Positions 8,946 to 18,762 are shown, numbered from the stretch's first letter. The stretch: 64,000 bases of DNA from Alcanivorax borkumensis SK2 (GCF_000009365.1 NC_008260.1:3009001-3073000), one strand, 5' to 3'. The notes: generated from the sequence alone by a model not told the origin. Program-made: numbers and translations.

Positions 8946-9980
8946 ATGGATATTACCGAGCTGCTCGCTTTCAGCGCCAAAAACGGCGCCTCTGACCTTC
9001 ACTTGTCCGCGGGCCTGCCCCCAATGATCCGGGTGGATGGCGACGTGCGCCGCATCAACCTGCCCGCCATGGAGCACAAGGAAGTTCATTCATTGATCTA
9101 TGACATCATGAATGACAAGCAGCGCAAAGATTTCGAGGAATTCTTCGAGACGGACTTCTCCTTCGAGGTGCCCGGCGTAGCCCGCTTCCGGGTAAACGCC
9201 TTTAACCACAACCGTGGTGCCGGTGCGGTATTTCGAACCATTCCATCGAAAGTGCTGACCATGGAAGACTTGGGGATGGGCAAGGTCTTCCAGAATATCT
9301 CCGAAATGCCCCGGGGTATCGTGCTAGTCACGGGGCCCACCGGCTCGGGTAAATCTACCACCCTGGCAGCCATGGTCGATTACATCAACGATTCCCGTTA
9401 CGAACACATCCTCACCATTGAGGATCCTATCGAATTCGTACACGAATCCAAGAAATGTCTAGTCAACCAGCGCGAAGTTCACCGCGACACCCTCGGTTTC
9501 TCTGAAGCCCTGCGCTCGGCACTGCGGGAAGATCCAGACATTATTTTGGTGGGTGAACTGCGGGATCTGGAAACCATCCGCCTGGCGCTAACGGCCGCAG
9601 AAACCGGCCACCTGGTGTTCGGCACGCTGCACACCACCTCCGCGGCTAAAACCATTGACCGAGTAATCGACGTGTTCCCCGCCGAAGAAAAATCCATGAT
9701 CCGCTCAATGCTGTCGGAATCACTGCAGGCGGTGGTGTCACAAACGCTGATGAAGAAAAACGGCGGCGGCCGTGTGGCGGCCCACGAAATCATGATGGGC
9801 ACCCCAGCGATACGGAACCTGATTCGTGAAGATAAGGTGGCCCAGATGTATTCCGCCATCCAGACCGGCGGTGCATTAGGCATGCAGACGCTGGACCAGT
9901 GCCTGCAAGGGCTGGTGCAGAAAGGCCTGGTGGCCCGTGATGTGGCTCGTGAGAAAGCCAAGAACCCAGATTCTCTGTAA
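8946..9980 (+). CDS. pilT: Type IV pilus retraction ATPase PilT
   Basis: 344 residues, usual length. The hexameric cytoplasmic ATPase depolymerises pilin and drives twitching and DNA uptake. GPTGSGKST is Walker A (about 130-138), DIILVGELRD holds Walker B, and GHLVFGTLHTTSA is the His box. AIRNLIREDKV near the C-terminus matches the AIRNLIRE motif needed for retraction. Paired with pilU 60 bp downstream and divergent from yggS, the same order as in Pseudomonas. Confidence 0.96.
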   Translation: MDITELLAFSAKNGASDLHLSAGLPPMIRVDGDVRRINLPAMEHKEVHSLIYDIMNDKQRKDFEEFFETDFSFEVPGVARFRVNAFNHNRGAGAVFRTIPSKVLTMEDLGMGKVFQNISEMPRGIVLVTGPTGSGKSTTLAAMVDYINDSRYEHILTIEDPIEFVHESKKCLVNQREVHRDTLGFSEALRSALREDPDIILVGELRDLETIRLALTAAETGHLVFGTLHTTSAAKTIDRVIDVFPAEEKSMIRSMLSESLQAVVSQTLMKKNGGGRVAAHEIMMGTPAIRNLIREDKVAQMYSAIQTGGALGMQTLDQCLQGLVQKGLVARDVAREKAKNPDSL

Positions 9981-10040
9981 ATAGCCCCGCAACGGCCCAG
10001 CCAAGGCGCCGACAGAATCAGTACAGACAGGCCTTAACGC

Positions 10041-11162
10041 ATGGAATTCGAAGAGCTTCTCAAGTTGATGGTACAGAAAGGTGGGTCAGATCTGTTTATC
10101 ACCGCTGGCGTACCCCCGAGTATGAAAATCAACGGCAAGATCCTGCCGGTGACCAAAAGTGCGCTGACCCCGGATATAACACGGGACATCGTGTTTGGCG
10201 TCATGACCGAGCAGCAGCGCAAGGAGTTCGTGGCCAACCATGAGTGTAACTTTGCCATCTCCGCCCGTGGCGTGGGCCGTTTCCGGGTCTCTGCGTTCTA
10301 TCAGCGCAACCTGGTGGGCATGGTACTGCGCCGCATCGAAACCAAAATCCCTAACGTGGACGACCTGCGCTTGCCGCCAGTGATAAAGGAACTGGCTATG
10401 ACCAAGCGTGGCTTAGTGATTTTCGTGGGCGCTACCGGTACCGGTAAATCCACCTCACTGGCGTCCATGATTGGCCATCGCAACAAGAACTCCAAGGGTC
10501 ACATCATCACCATTGAAGACCCCATCGAATTTATCCACCAGCACCAGGGCTGTATCGTCACCCAGCGTGAGGTGGGCATTGATACCGAATCCTTCGACGT
10601 GGCCCTGAAGAACACCCTGCGCCAGGCACCGGATGTGATTCTGATTGGGGAGATCCGCACCCCTGACACCATGGACAAGGCCATTGCTTTCGCCGAAACC
10701 GGGCACCTGTGTCTAGCTACCTTACACGCCAACAACGCCAACCAGGCGCTGGACCGGATCATTCACTTCTTCCCGGCGGATCGTCATGGCCAGCTGTGGA
10801 TGGATCTATCCCTGAACCTGAAAGGCATCGTCGCCCAGCAACTGATCCCCACCCCAGATGGTAAAGGCCGACGCGCGGCCATCGAAGTGCTTCTAGGCAC
10901 ACCGCTGGTACAAGACCATATCCGCAAGGGCGAAGTGCATCAGATCAAGCAGCTGATGAGCAAATCCCGGGAGCAGGGTATGCAGACTTTCGATCAAGCC
11001 CTTTACGACCTGTACTCCGCCGGTGAAATCACCTACGAAGACGCCATGCTCCACGCCGACTCGCCCAACGACTTACGCCTGATGATTAAGCTCGGCAACG
11101 AAACCGACGCCTCCAGTTTAGACGTGGCCACGCGGGGTCTAAGCATCGAGGATACGGAGTAA
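10041..11162 (+). CDS. pilU: Type IV pilus accessory retraction ATPase PilU
   Basis: 373 residues, longer than PilT by a C-terminal extension typical of PilU. GATGTGKSTS is Walker A, DVILIGEIRT Walker B and GHLCLATLHANNANQALDR the His box region. PilU acts with PilT to raise retraction force and depends on PilT in characterised species. It follows pilT by 60 bp and is closed by a strong terminator, so pilTU forms one unit. Confidence 0.94.
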   Translation: MEFEELLKLMVQKGGSDLFITAGVPPSMKINGKILPVTKSALTPDITRDIVFGVMTEQQRKEFVANHECNFAISARGVGRFRVSAFYQRNLVGMVLRRIETKIPNVDDLRLPPVIKELAMTKRGLVIFVGATGTGKSTSLASMIGHRNKNSKGHIITIEDPIEFIHQHQGCIVTQREVGIDTESFDVALKNTLRQAPDVILIGEIRTPDTMDKAIAFAETGHLCLATLHANNANQALDRIIHFFPADRHGQLWMDLSLNLKGIVAQQLIPTPDGKGRRAAIEVLLGTPLVQDHIRKGEVHQIKQLMSKSREQGMQTFDQALYDLYSAGEITYEDAMLHADSPNDLRLMIKLGNETDASSLDVATRGLSIEDTE

Positions 11163-11203
11163 CAGACCTTGCAGACCACGCGACTTCACTTGTATCTGCA
11201 AAC

Positions 11204-11240
11204 AAAAAGGCCGCGCCCAAAGTATGGGCGCGGCCTTTTT
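11204..11240. terminator. Strong intrinsic terminator after pilU
   Basis: A 16-bp perfect stem: positions 11204-11219 pair with 11225-11240 around loop AAGTA, with A and T runs at the ends. It can act in both directions between pilU and the minus-strand slyX. Confidence 0.9.
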
Positions 11241-11325
11241 CATTCTGGCTTCTAGAATGATGACTTACTTCAAAAATCATGCAATTCGGACCGAATAGCG
11301 GCTGTTTTCGCCGCACGCAACGGCC

Positions 11326-11532
11326 TCAGTAATGCGGAGGCGGTGCATCCTCAACCTGAGTGGCCTCAAATGCCTCAGACAGATCCATCAGCCGGTCGGC
11401 CATTTTTCGGTAGTTTTTTTCCAGCGCATCAATCTGCCGTCGCTGGTCACTGACCACTTTATTCAACGACTCCACCAAGTCCTCTTGGTAGGCCAGCTTG
11501 GTTTCAACATCAAGAAAACGTTCTTCACTCAT
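11326..11532 (-). CDS. slyX: SlyX family coiled-coil protein
   Basis: 68 residues from ATG 11532 (GGAAGAG before it); the longer frame to 11619 has no family support. An uninterrupted heptad-like stretch (LAYQEDLVESLNKVVSDQRR onward) predicts a coiled coil through most of the protein. The terminal PPPHY is characteristic of SlyX. The function remains unknown. Confidence 0.85.
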   Translation of the reverse strand: MSEERFLDVETKLAYQEDLVESLNKVVSDQRRQIDALEKNYRKMADRLMDLSEAFEATQVEDAPPPHY

Positions 11533-11715
11533 GAGAATCTCTTCCACATTTGAACTGGGATCGAGGGTAACAACATGCTCCAGGCAGAGGCGATGCTCCT
11601 GCCTTTGCGCCACACACACTCCAGTACCTAAGACAAGTCAGCATCTGCCGCGCCTTGCAGCTAATAGCCCATTGTACTGGCCCTTAACCCATATTTCCGC
11701 TATGGTTTTCGCCGT

Positions 11716-11850
11716 CTTGGGGGAGTAGTCGCTCGATCGCTTTCACGCAAAGCCCCTTGGCGGTCATCAACATGATTGCGCCTCATGCGCATGGTGGCTG
11801 CGTCCGCATCCTTACGGATTGACGAGACCTGAGACATTGCAGGCATTCCG
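11716..11850 (+). ncRNA. Candidate yybP-ykoY manganese riboswitch
   Basis: The element opens with GGGGGAGTAG (11719-11728), the conserved 5' strand of the class. It then has TCATCAACATGA (11764-11775), an internal hairpin, and TTGACGAGACCTGAGACATT (11819-11838). These blocks occur in the order and spacing expected for the Mn2+-binding yybP-ykoY aptamer, from memory of its consensus. The downstream gene is a Gdt1-type cation transporter, one of the gene classes this riboswitch controls. A covariance-model search would settle it. Confidence 0.72.
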
Positions 11851-11852
11851 CA

Positions 11853-11899
11853 GGGGCGGGATTCGCCGGTGATGTCTCTGTGTCGCACAATCCCGCCCC
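11853..11899 (+). promoter_or_regulatory. Expression-platform hairpin between riboswitch and start codon
   Basis: GGGGCGGGATT (11853-11863) and AATCCCGCCCC (11889-11899) form a perfect 11-bp stem ending 13 bases before the transporter ATG (11913). It has no T run, so it more likely affects ribosome access than termination. Ligand-dependent rearrangement with the adjacent aptamer is an inference. Confidence 0.55.
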
Positions 11900-11912
11900 G
11901 CTGGAAATATTC

Positions 11913-12467
11913 ATGGAAGCCCTGTTCAGCGCCTTTGTGCTAGTTGCCCTTGGGGAAATTGGCGACAAGACACAGCTATTATCTCTCGCGCTGATTCTCA
12001 AATTTCGCAAACCGTGGCCTATCCTCGCCGGCGTAGTGGTGGCGACCCTGCTCAACCACGGTGCCTCGGTCTGGTTTGGAGACTGGCTGGCCAGCACCAT
12101 CCCCCTGGAGTGGCTGCGCTGGACTCTTGGCCTCAGCTTTATCGGCCTGGGCTTGTGGATGCTAATCCCGGACGCCGATGAAGAAGTGGAAGACAACCCT
12201 CGCTTCGGCCCTTTCCTTACCGCACTGGTGTTGTTCTTCATTGCTGAAATCGGCGACAAGACCCAGCTGGCCACCATCGCCCTGGCGATACAGTTCAAAG
12301 ATCAGTTCTGGCCAGTACTAAGCGGCTCCACCCTGGGCATGATCGCCGCCAACCTGCCGGTCATCTGGCTGGCCCACCAATTCGGCAGCCAACAATTTGA
12401 AACCTGGGCCCATCGCATCAGCGCAGCGTTGTTCGTGGGTTTCGGGATAATTGCGCTTCTCGGCTGA
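11913..12467 (+). CDS. Gdt1/TMEM165 (UPF0016) family cation transporter, probable Mn2+ exporter
   Basis: 184 residues from ATG 11913 (MEALFSAFVLVALGEIGDKT). Six hydrophobic segments are arranged as two homologous halves. Each half has the family motif E-x-G-D-K-T: GEIGDKTQLLSLAL in the first and AEIGDKTQLATIAL in the second. Family members move Mn2+ or Ca2+ out of the cytoplasm, and bacterial members relieve manganese toxicity. The upstream riboswitch candidate supports manganese as the ligand and substrate. The frame runs 11 codons further upstream into the regulatory hairpin, so the shorter start is chosen. Confidence 0.9.
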   Translation: MEALFSAFVLVALGEIGDKTQLLSLALILKFRKPWPILAGVVVATLLNHGASVWFGDWLASTIPLEWLRWTLGLSFIGLGLWMLIPDADEEVEDNPRFGPFLTALVLFFIAEIGDKTQLATIALAIQFKDQFWPVLSGSTLGMIAANLPVIWLAHQFGSQQFETWAHRISAALFVGFGIIALLG

Positions 12468-12608
12468 CGCAACCTCGTGTGGGAGGGCTCGTTCGACCGC
12501 GCCCACACAAAACGACTGTTGCGCCCGCCGTACACACTCCAACCTGATACAATCAGCCCCTTTTGCGTGCATGCCTGTTGCGTGCTCCCTGTTTGCGAGT
12601 CCTCTGCC

Positions 12609-13148
12609 ATGGCCCTCACCGCCACCATCTACAAAGCTGAACTCACCGTTTCCGATATGGACCGGGATTATTACGCCACCCATAATCTGACAGTAGCCTT
12701 GCACCCCTCGGAAACCGAATCACGAATGATGTTGCGGCTACTGGCCTTTGCTCTCAACGCCCATGAAGATCTGGCCTTCTCTCGAGGCCTGTCCAACCCG
12801 GAAGAACCAGACCTGTGGCAACGCCATCCCAACGACACCCTTGCCCACTGGATCGAGTTGGGCATGCCCGATGAGAAACGCCTGCGTAAAGCGTGTGGCC
12901 TGGCGGAACAGGTTACCCTGTATTGTTATGGCCCACGGGCGCCACAGGTATGGTGGGACAGCATGAAGAACAAGGTGCGTCGCTTCGATAACCTGACCAT
13001 CATCCACGTGGATGCAGACAGCGAAGCCACACTGGCCACCTGCGCTCAGCGGGCCATGCAGTTACAGGCGATGATTCAGGATGGCCAGGTCTGGTTCGGC
13101 ACCACGGAACAGAGCGAAGAAATCACGCTTTCGCAATGGTACCCCTGA
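12609..13148 (+). CDS. yaeQ: YaeQ family protein
   Basis: 179 residues from ATG 12609 (MALTATIYKAELTVSDMDR); the 44-codon upstream extension is unlike the family. Signature segments include YYATHNLTVALHPSETESRM, EDLAFSRGLSNPEEPDLW and CYGPRAPQVWWDSMKNKV. YaeQ has a PD-(D/E)xK nuclease-like fold; biochemical function is not established. Confidence 0.9.
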   Translation: MALTATIYKAELTVSDMDRDYYATHNLTVALHPSETESRMMLRLLAFALNAHEDLAFSRGLSNPEEPDLWQRHPNDTLAHWIELGMPDEKRLRKACGLAEQVTLYCYGPRAPQVWWDSMKNKVRRFDNLTIIHVDADSEATLATCAQRAMQLQAMIQDGQVWFGTTEQSEEITLSQWYP

Positions 13149-13254
13149 CTCTCATTCTTGTATGACGCCCCGGCATTTGGTGGTCGCGCCTTCCGCTGTG
13201 CTACATTCACTCTCTATACGCACATCAACGCATTGCCGACACGGAGTTCGCCAC

Positions 13255-13818
13255 ATGCCCGCCACACCACCGCCACTGCTTGAACATCTTTCCCAACACT
13301 GGAAAGGCCTGCTGGTTACCGGCATCGTTTTTATTGTCCTCGGCACTCTAGGTCTTGGCGCTACGGGGTTGTTCACTTTGATCAGCGTGTTCTGGATTGG
13401 TGGACTTTTACTGCTGGCCGGCTTGATTCAAATCCTTCAGGCGTTCCGCACCCCCACGCTCTCACGCAGCTTGCCGTTTCTGATGATCGGCTTGCTCTAT
13501 GCGTTGCTTGGAGGCTATATGATGGCCCGCCCTGCCGTCGCCGCCGGTGGACTGACCCTGATTATCGGCGCCGCCATCGCGCTTATCTCCACTCTGCGGT
13601 TCTTGATCGCTTGGCATGTTCGCGGTAGTACCCATACCTTTTTGCTAATCATTAGTGCACTGATCGGCCTAGCCTTAGCGTGGATGATTTTTGCGCAATG
13701 GCCGCAATCTGGGCAGTGGGTGATCGGGCTATTTCTCGCCATTGAGTTGATCATGAATGGCTGGATGTTGGTGATGGTGGCCCTGAGTGCCCGCCAATAT
13801 CAGCACCGGGACTTTTAG
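13255..13818 (+). CDS. HdeD-like/DUF308 membrane protein
   Basis: 187 residues from ATG 13255 with GGAG eight bases before. Six hydrophobic helices occur in three similar pairs (GLLVTGIVFIVLGTLGLGA, FLMIGLLYALLGGYMM, FLLIISALIGLALAWMIF), the layout of the HdeD/DUF308 family of small inner-membrane proteins. E. coli HdeD is linked to acid resistance at high density, but most members are uncharacterised. Confidence 0.75.
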   Translation: MPATPPPLLEHLSQHWKGLLVTGIVFIVLGTLGLGATGLFTLISVFWIGGLLLLAGLIQILQAFRTPTLSRSLPFLMIGLLYALLGGYMMARPAVAAGGLTLIIGAAIALISTLRFLIAWHVRGSTHTFLLIISALIGLALAWMIFAQWPQSGQWVIGLFLAIELIMNGWMLVMVALSARQYQHRDF

Positions 13819-13857
13819 CCGCGCCCTCACTCTCTACAACGTATAAAGAATCGCGCC

Positions 13858-15042
13858 ATGAAAAAAAGCATCCTAGGGATTGGTGTGTTGGCGCTGGTGG
13901 CGTTCACCGTTTGGTGGCTACGGGATGCCCCTCTTGATGACACAGCCCGACAATGGCTGGACACAACCCCCAATGATGACAACCCGGCTTATGCCTACCT
14001 GCTCGGGTTTGGTGTGCCCGCTACACAATCACCTGCGCAACAGGGGCATGAGCTGGCGCAGCGACAAAAAGTACATCCGGAGCTGGTGCTTCCCAATGCC
14101 TACCCGAAGCTGAACAACACACCTCTGCTCTGCCATCCTATGACGGCTGCCTGCCTACTAGAGCAGCAGGAAAAAAAAGCACAAGCCAAAGCCTTGATCA
14201 GCCGCTATCAATTTCTCATAGATCGCTACCAAACCTTTCTGGAATTCTCTTATTTTTCTGACAACACGCCGCCTCGCCTGAACGCCACCTTTCCCGAGTA
14301 CAACCTGTTGGTTTGCGCTTCACGGCTGCAATCACTGGCTTGGGCCAACAGCGCCGCTCCCGGCCCCGCGCTGCTCACCGAGATTCAGCAGCTGCGCCAA
14401 TGGCTGGCCCAAGACCACAGTCTGATCAGCAAAATGGTTGCCAATGCCATCCTTGCGGAAAAACTGCAGTTAGTGGCACTTCTCGTGCAGCAGAAGGCTA
14501 TGCCGGCACCGGTGCTGACCCCCCTGACTTCAGCAGAAAAAAGTTTCCATTCACCAATGAAAAAAGAATTCACCCTGATGGCGCATTTCTTTTTGGAAGA
14601 ACAATACCGGGAAGGTAACCAGCAGGCGACGTGGACTGAAAAGCTACAATTCAAGGCGGGCCTGAAAAAGCATATCAGCGTAAACCGCATGCTCCCGTTA
14701 TATCAGCACTATGCAAAACTCGCGGGGCAGCCCGCTGATGTTATTCAAGCAGATAACATTCAGCCGGCCCGCGCTACAACAGGGCAAGCCATACGCAACC
14801 CCATTGGTAATGTGTTACTGGAAACCGCCACCCCAGACTTCAAACGATACCTGTTTCGCCTGGTGCATCTAGACGCCCGCCTAGCATTGCTGAATCAGCT
14901 TGAAAATACGAAGAAAGACAGCCCCGTGAGTAACCCTTGGACCCCTGGCAAAGATGACACGCTCACCCGCCAAGACCAACAGCTATGCTTCAGGCATGCA
15001 CCAGACAATGACCGCTATAGCGCCTGCTTACCTTTACTGTAA
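13858..15042 (+). CDS. Exported or membrane-anchored protein of unknown function
   Basis: 394 residues, not recognised. Residues 1-22 (MKKSILGIGVLALVAFTVWW) form a signal anchor without a lipobox. The rest is soluble-looking and rich in helix-forming residues, with ARQWLDTTPNDDNPAYAYLLG near the N-terminus and a paired cysteine region (LLCHPMTAACLLEQQ) around residues 86-100. It follows the HdeD-like gene by 40 bp and could be co-transcribed with it. No catalytic motif was identified. Confidence 0.65.
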   Translation: MKKSILGIGVLALVAFTVWWLRDAPLDDTARQWLDTTPNDDNPAYAYLLGFGVPATQSPAQQGHELAQRQKVHPELVLPNAYPKLNNTPLLCHPMTAACLLEQQEKKAQAKALISRYQFLIDRYQTFLEFSYFSDNTPPRLNATFPEYNLLVCASRLQSLAWANSAAPGPALLTEIQQLRQWLAQDHSLISKMVANAILAEKLQLVALLVQQKAMPAPVLTPLTSAEKSFHSPMKKEFTLMAHFFLEEQYREGNQQATWTEKLQFKAGLKKHISVNRMLPLYQHYAKLAGQPADVIQADNIQPARATTGQAIRNPIGNVLLETATPDFKRYLFRLVHLDARLALLNQLENTKKDSPVSNPWTPGKDDTLTRQDQQLCFRHAPDNDRYSACLPLL

Positions 15043-15131
15043 ATAGCGTCACGTAAGCGATTACCCTTTTGTGCAGAAACAGGCCAGCTTACGATACACT
15101 TTCGCCGCAGGGTTATACGCGGCATGCAGCT

Positions 15132-15842
15132 CTACATACTGCGCTGATTGACTCTCGCCATCAGTTCCTCAGCCGATTCCTTACGCTCGGAATAACGGTC
15201 GGTGAGATAGTCACTACGGTCACGGGTCAAATAGGTGAATTTCACCAACTCTTCTATGACATCCACAATACGATCGTAGAAACCGGAGGGTTTCATACGA
15301 TCATTATCATCAAATTCCAGAAATGCTTTCGGCACCGAAGACTGGTTTGGAATAGTGACCATGCGCATCCAGCGACCCAGCACACGTAGCTGGTTTACCG
15401 CATTGAACGACTGGGAGCCACCACTGACTTGCATCACCGCCAGGGTCTTCCCCTGGGTCGGACGTACCGCCCCAAGCGATAAAGGAATCCAATCGATCTG
15501 TGCTTTCATAATGCCCGTCATGGCACCGTGCCGTTCCGGAGAGCACCACACCATACCTTCGCACCAAGTCACCATATCGCGCAGTTCCTGCACCTTAGGG
15601 TGGCTAGCATCTTCACTGTCGGGCAGAGGCAAACCATCAGCATGGAAAATTTTTGCTTCTGCACCCATGGCCTCCAGCAATCGAGCGGCTTCCTGAACCA
15701 CTAGGCGACTAAAGGAACGCTGACGGAGTGATCCATATAGCAACAGGATGCGCGGCTTATGAGTAGACGGCTGGGCCCGGAATACGCTGTCAGTAGTGGG
15801 ACGCTGAAAGCAGTCATTATCGAGATTGGGTAGATCGTTCAT
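15132..15842 (-). CDS. arsH: ArsH NADPH-dependent FMN reductase / organoarsenical oxidase
   Basis: 236 residues from ATG 15842 ([10 protein letters not shown]). The frame is open to 15944, but known ArsH proteins begin with a comparable short lead. [22 protein letters not shown] is a flavodoxin-like phosphate-binding region, and [20 protein letters not shown] and [16 protein letters not shown] are strongly ArsH-like. The enzyme oxidises trivalent organoarsenicals and reduces quinones with NADPH. It is the last gene of the arsenic operon, downstream of acr3. Confidence 0.93.
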   Translation of the reverse strand: MNDLPNLDNDCFQRPTTDSVFRAQPSTHKPRILLLYGSLRQRSFSRLVVQEAARLLEAMGAEAKIFHADGLPLPDSEDASHPKVQELRDMVTWCEGMVWCSPERHGAMTGIMKAQIDWIPLSLGAVRPTQGKTLAVMQVSGGSQSFNAVNQLRVLGRWMRMVTIPNQSSVPKAFLEFDDNDRMKPSGFYDRIVDVIEELVKFTYLTRDRSDYLTDRYSERKESAEELMARVNQRSM

Positions 15843-15969
15843 GGCACGGTAACTTCTTTCGTAATAATTGAGGCTAGCTTCGCGACAAGCATCGTTTACC
15901 CTCACTGAAAAAGTCTCAGTGGGAGCAGACAGACGCTTGATCATTAACGGTTTTTATTCGCTATTAATG

Positions 15970-16989
15970 CTATTGGCTGGCTTCTTCAAACCAGTGCGAG
16001 GTACGGTTGATAATCGCTACCAGTGACAACATCACAGGCACCTCCACCAGCACCCCGACCACGGTCGCCAAGGCCGCACCAGAATGCAGACCGAACACAC
16101 TGATAGCCACCGCCACAGCCAACTCGAAGAAGTTACTGGTACCGATCAAGCAGGCCGGGCCTGCCACGTTATGCTTCAACCTCAGCCGTTTTGCCGCCCA
16201 GTAGGCAATAGCAAAAATACCGTAGGTCTGGATCAATAGCGGAATAGCAATGAGCACGATGGCCATGGGCTTGGCAAGAATAGTTTCCGCCTGGAAACCA
16301 AATAGCAGCACCACTGTGGCCAACAGGCCCATCACGCTGACGGGCTTGAGCCGATGAACAAAGGCGGCAACCCTCTTCTCGCTCCCCAGCCAATGACGTG
16401 TTGCCATTCCCGCCAGTAATGGCATAACCACATAGAGCACCACTGACAGCACCAAGGTATCCCAAGGCACGGCAATATCACTCACCCCCAGTAACAAACC
16501 GGCAATCGGCGCAAAGGCAAATACCATAATGATATCGTTCACCGACACTTGTACCAGGGTGTAATTCGCATCGCCCTTAGTAAGCTGGCTCCACACAAAC
16601 ACCATGGCCGTGCAGGGCGCCACACCCAACAGGATCATACCGGCGATGTACTCTGTCGCCGTTTGCGGATCCACCCAACCGGCGAAAAAAACCTTGAAAA
16701 ATAACCAGCCTAAAGCCGCCATGGTGAACGGCTTTATCAGCCAGTTAACCACCAAAGTCAGCAGTAGCCCGCGTGGGTTCCTGCCGACTTTTTTAATCGC
16801 GGTGAAATCAATCTGAATCATCATCGGGTAAACCATTACCCAGATGAATACTGCTACGGCCAAATTCACATGGGCATACTCGAAACCGGCAACCGATTCA
16901 AAGACACCGGGAACGGCTACGCCCAAGCCCACGCCAACAGCAATGGCCAATGCCACCCAGACACTGAGATATCGTTCAAAAAACGGCAT
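15970..16989 (-). CDS. acr3: Arsenite efflux transporter, ACR3 family
   Basis: 339 residues with ten hydrophobic segments, the size of bacterial Acr3 permeases. It exports As(III). [23 protein letters not shown] contains the conserved cysteine of TM4 and the Acr3 signature, and [20 protein letters not shown] is the conserved late-helix motif with its glutamate. The start overlaps the arsC stop (TAATG), indicating translational coupling. Confidence 0.95.
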   Translation of the reverse strand: MPFFERYLSVWVALAIAVGVGLGVAVPGVFESVAGFEYAHVNLAVAVFIWVMVYPMMIQIDFTAIKKVGRNPRGLLLTLVVNWLIKPFTMAALGWLFFKVFFAGWVDPQTATEYIAGMILLGVAPCTAMVFVWSQLTKGDANYTLVQVSVNDIIMVFAFAPIAGLLLGVSDIAVPWDTLVLSVVLYVVMPLLAGMATRHWLGSEKRVAAFVHRLKPVSVMGLLATVVLLFGFQAETILAKPMAIVLIAIPLLIQTYGIFAIAYWAAKRLRLKHNVAGPACLIGTSNFFELAVAVAISVFGLHSGAALATVVGVLVEVPVMLSLVAIINRTSHWFEEASQ

Positions 16990-17483
16990 TACTGATTATC
17001 CATTTCGCGGTGAATTTTTTGCGCTGTTGCGATCAACCCCAATGGGTTCATCGATTCAAAATCCAGCGCTGCCAGAGCTTCTACGCGAGCATGCAGTTCG
17101 TTATAGGTAACCTCAAAAGCCCCACGAATCTCGTCGTCAGTTCCCGTTGCATGGGCCGGGTCTTCCAGGCCCCAATGCACTTTCTGGGTATCACCCAACC
17201 ACACCGGGCAGGACTCACCCGCGGCGGCATCACAAACCGTGATCACCAGATCAATCTTTTCCCCTTCCAGATCATCCATGGACTTGGAGCTGGGAGTGTT
17301 CACCGGCACACCGTGGCGGGCGAGCACAGCCAAAGCGTTTTCATTGACCTTACCGGTAGGCATGCTGCCGGCACTCAATCCGTGCAACTTACCCTTCCCC
17401 AGATGATCAGCCAGCGCTTCACCAATGATGGAGCGACAGGAATTACCGGTGCACAAAAACAAGACATTCAGTGGTGTATTCAT
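16989..17483 (-). CDS. arsC: Arsenate reductase, low-molecular-weight phosphatase type
   Basis: 164 residues from ATG 17483 ([18 protein letters not shown]). CTGNSCR is the CX5R arsenate-binding loop of thioredoxin-coupled reductases, and [14 protein letters not shown] provides the two redox cysteines. It converts arsenate to arsenite for Acr3. The start lies 16 bp behind arsR and the stop overlaps acr3. Confidence 0.94.
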   Translation of the reverse strand: MNTPLNVLFLCTGNSCRSIIGEALADHLGKGKLHGLSAGSMPTGKVNENALAVLARHGVPVNTPSSKSMDDLEGEKIDLVITVCDAAAGESCPVWLGDTQKVHWGLEDPAHATGTDDEIRGAFEVTYNELHARVEALAALDFESMNPLGLIATAQKIHREMDNQ

Positions 17484-17499
17484 AACCTTTTCTCGTCTT

Positions 17500-17817
17500 T
17501 CAGCCGCAGCACGCGGCACTGGGAAGAGTGATATTCAACGCATCTCGGGCGGGCACTACCAATGCATTAATGGCCGCTGCAGCCCACTCCGGCAAGGCCG
17601 GGTTCAGCTGGTAATGCATCCAGGTGCCCTGTCGCCGGGCGACCACCAGTTCGCACTGGCGCAACTGGGCAAGATGCCGGGACACGGTAGATTGTGGCGC
17701 CTGCATGGCATCGACCAAATCACACACGCAGACCTCTGCTTGACCGTGCAACAAGCAGATCAGGCTGAGGCGGATATCATCGCCAAGGCATTTACAGAGC
17801 TGAGTAGGTGTGAGCAT
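17500..17817 (-). CDS. arsR: ArsR family arsenite-responsive repressor
   Basis: 105 residues with a winged-helix core. EVCVCDLVDAM is the ELCVCDL-type motif whose cysteine pair binds As(III), and QSTVSRHLAQLRQCELV is the recognition helix region. The C-terminal CCG may add a ligand. It is the first gene of arsR-arsC-acr3-arsH and should repress its own promoter until arsenite binds. Confidence 0.94.
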   Translation of the reverse strand: MLTPTQLCKCLGDDIRLSLICLLHGQAEVCVCDLVDAMQAPQSTVSRHLAQLRQCELVVARRQGTWMHYQLNPALPEWAAAAINALVVPARDALNITLPSAACCG

Positions 17818-17826
17818 GTGCGCATA

Positions 17827-17857
17827 GTATATTCATATATTCGGAAATACGGATATT
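17827..17857 (-). promoter_or_regulatory. Candidate ArsR operator
   Basis: An AT-rich imperfect palindrome, TATTCATATATTCGGAAATA continuing to GGATATTA, lies 10-40 bp upstream of the arsR start, where an autorepressor site is expected. Arms ATAT(T)C and (G)GATAT are related by symmetry. The assignment is by position and symmetry only. Confidence 0.45.
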
Positions 17858-17972
17858 ATAGAGGCAAGCATTAAGGGTCAAGCTGCAACACTGCCCGTTT
17901 GTGGCCATCCGATAACCAAAAAATTGCCGCCGGAATAGGCACAAGCGGAGAGATAGCGCGCGGAATCAGTCC

Positions 17973-18002
17973 AAAAAAAACCCGGCACGTAGCCGGGTTT
18001 TT
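17973..18002. terminator. Intrinsic terminator after phoU
   Basis: Stem CCCGGC (17981-17986) / GCCGGG (17992-17997) with loop ACGTA, an eight-base A run on one side and a T run on the other. It lies 22 bp beyond the phoU stop and probably ends the pst-phoU operon. Confidence 0.85.
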
Positions 18003-18024
18003 CATGCTGCGGGCGGCAACTTTG

Positions 18025-18738
18025 TTAGCTTTTCAACTTCTCTTCAATTTCATCAATGCTGATGTGCCGCACATCCTTACCTTTCACCAAATAGATAACC
18101 TGCTCACCGATATTACGGGCATGGTCACCAATGCGTTCCAGGGCACGCAGAGACCAAATGATGTTGAGTACTCGAGTGATAGAGCGAGGATCTTCCATCA
18201 TGAAGGTCGCTAAAGAACGCATGGCACTGGCGTATTCAATGTCTACTTCATTATCTTCCGCCGCCACGGTCAGGGCTTTATGGGCGTCAAAGCGGGCAAA
18301 GGCATCCAGGGCATCACGCAACATATTGCGCACATGGTTACCGATATGCCGTACTTCCACGTAACCGCGAGGTGACTCGCCCTCTTCAGCCAGCTGCAAC
18401 CCCATGCGGGCAATTTTGGCCGACTCATCACCAATGCGCTCTAGATCAGATACCGCTTTAGACACAGCAATGATTAAACGCAGATCCGAAGCCGCCGGCT
18501 GACGCAAAGCCAGCACCTTGGTGCATTCCTCGTCGATGAGGATTTCCAGCTTATCGACCTTCTTTTCGGTTTCTATGACTTTTTCAGCTAGCGCAGAGTC
18601 AGCCTGCAGCAATGCCTGCAATGCATCCACCACCTGTTTTTCCACCAAACCGCCCATTTCCATCAGGTGGTTACGGATAGATTCCAACGCGGCGTTAAAC
18701 TGGGTCGAGCTATGCTCGCCAAAATGCATACGGTCCAT
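18025..18738 (-). CDS. phoU: Phosphate signalling protein PhoU
   Basis: 237 residues, two similar three-helix PhoU domains. Metal-cluster motifs of the E-x-x-x-D type are seen in both halves (for example ERIGDESAKIARM and ERIGDHARNIGEQVIY). PhoU links the Pst transporter to the PhoR-PhoB system and dampens signalling when phosphate is adequate. AAGGAG precedes the ATG; it follows pstB by 24 bp. Confidence 0.95.
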   Translation of the reverse strand: MDRMHFGEHSSTQFNAALESIRNHLMEMGGLVEKQVVDALQALLQADSALAEKVIETEKKVDKLEILIDEECTKVLALRQPAASDLRLIIAVSKAVSDLERIGDESAKIARMGLQLAEEGESPRGYVEVRHIGNHVRNMLRDALDAFARFDAHKALTVAAEDNEVDIEYASAMRSLATFMMEDPRSITRVLNIIWSLRALERIGDHARNIGEQVIYLVKGKDVRHISIDEIEEKLKS

Positions 18739-18762
18739 TATCTTGTTCTCCTTACCCGCACG

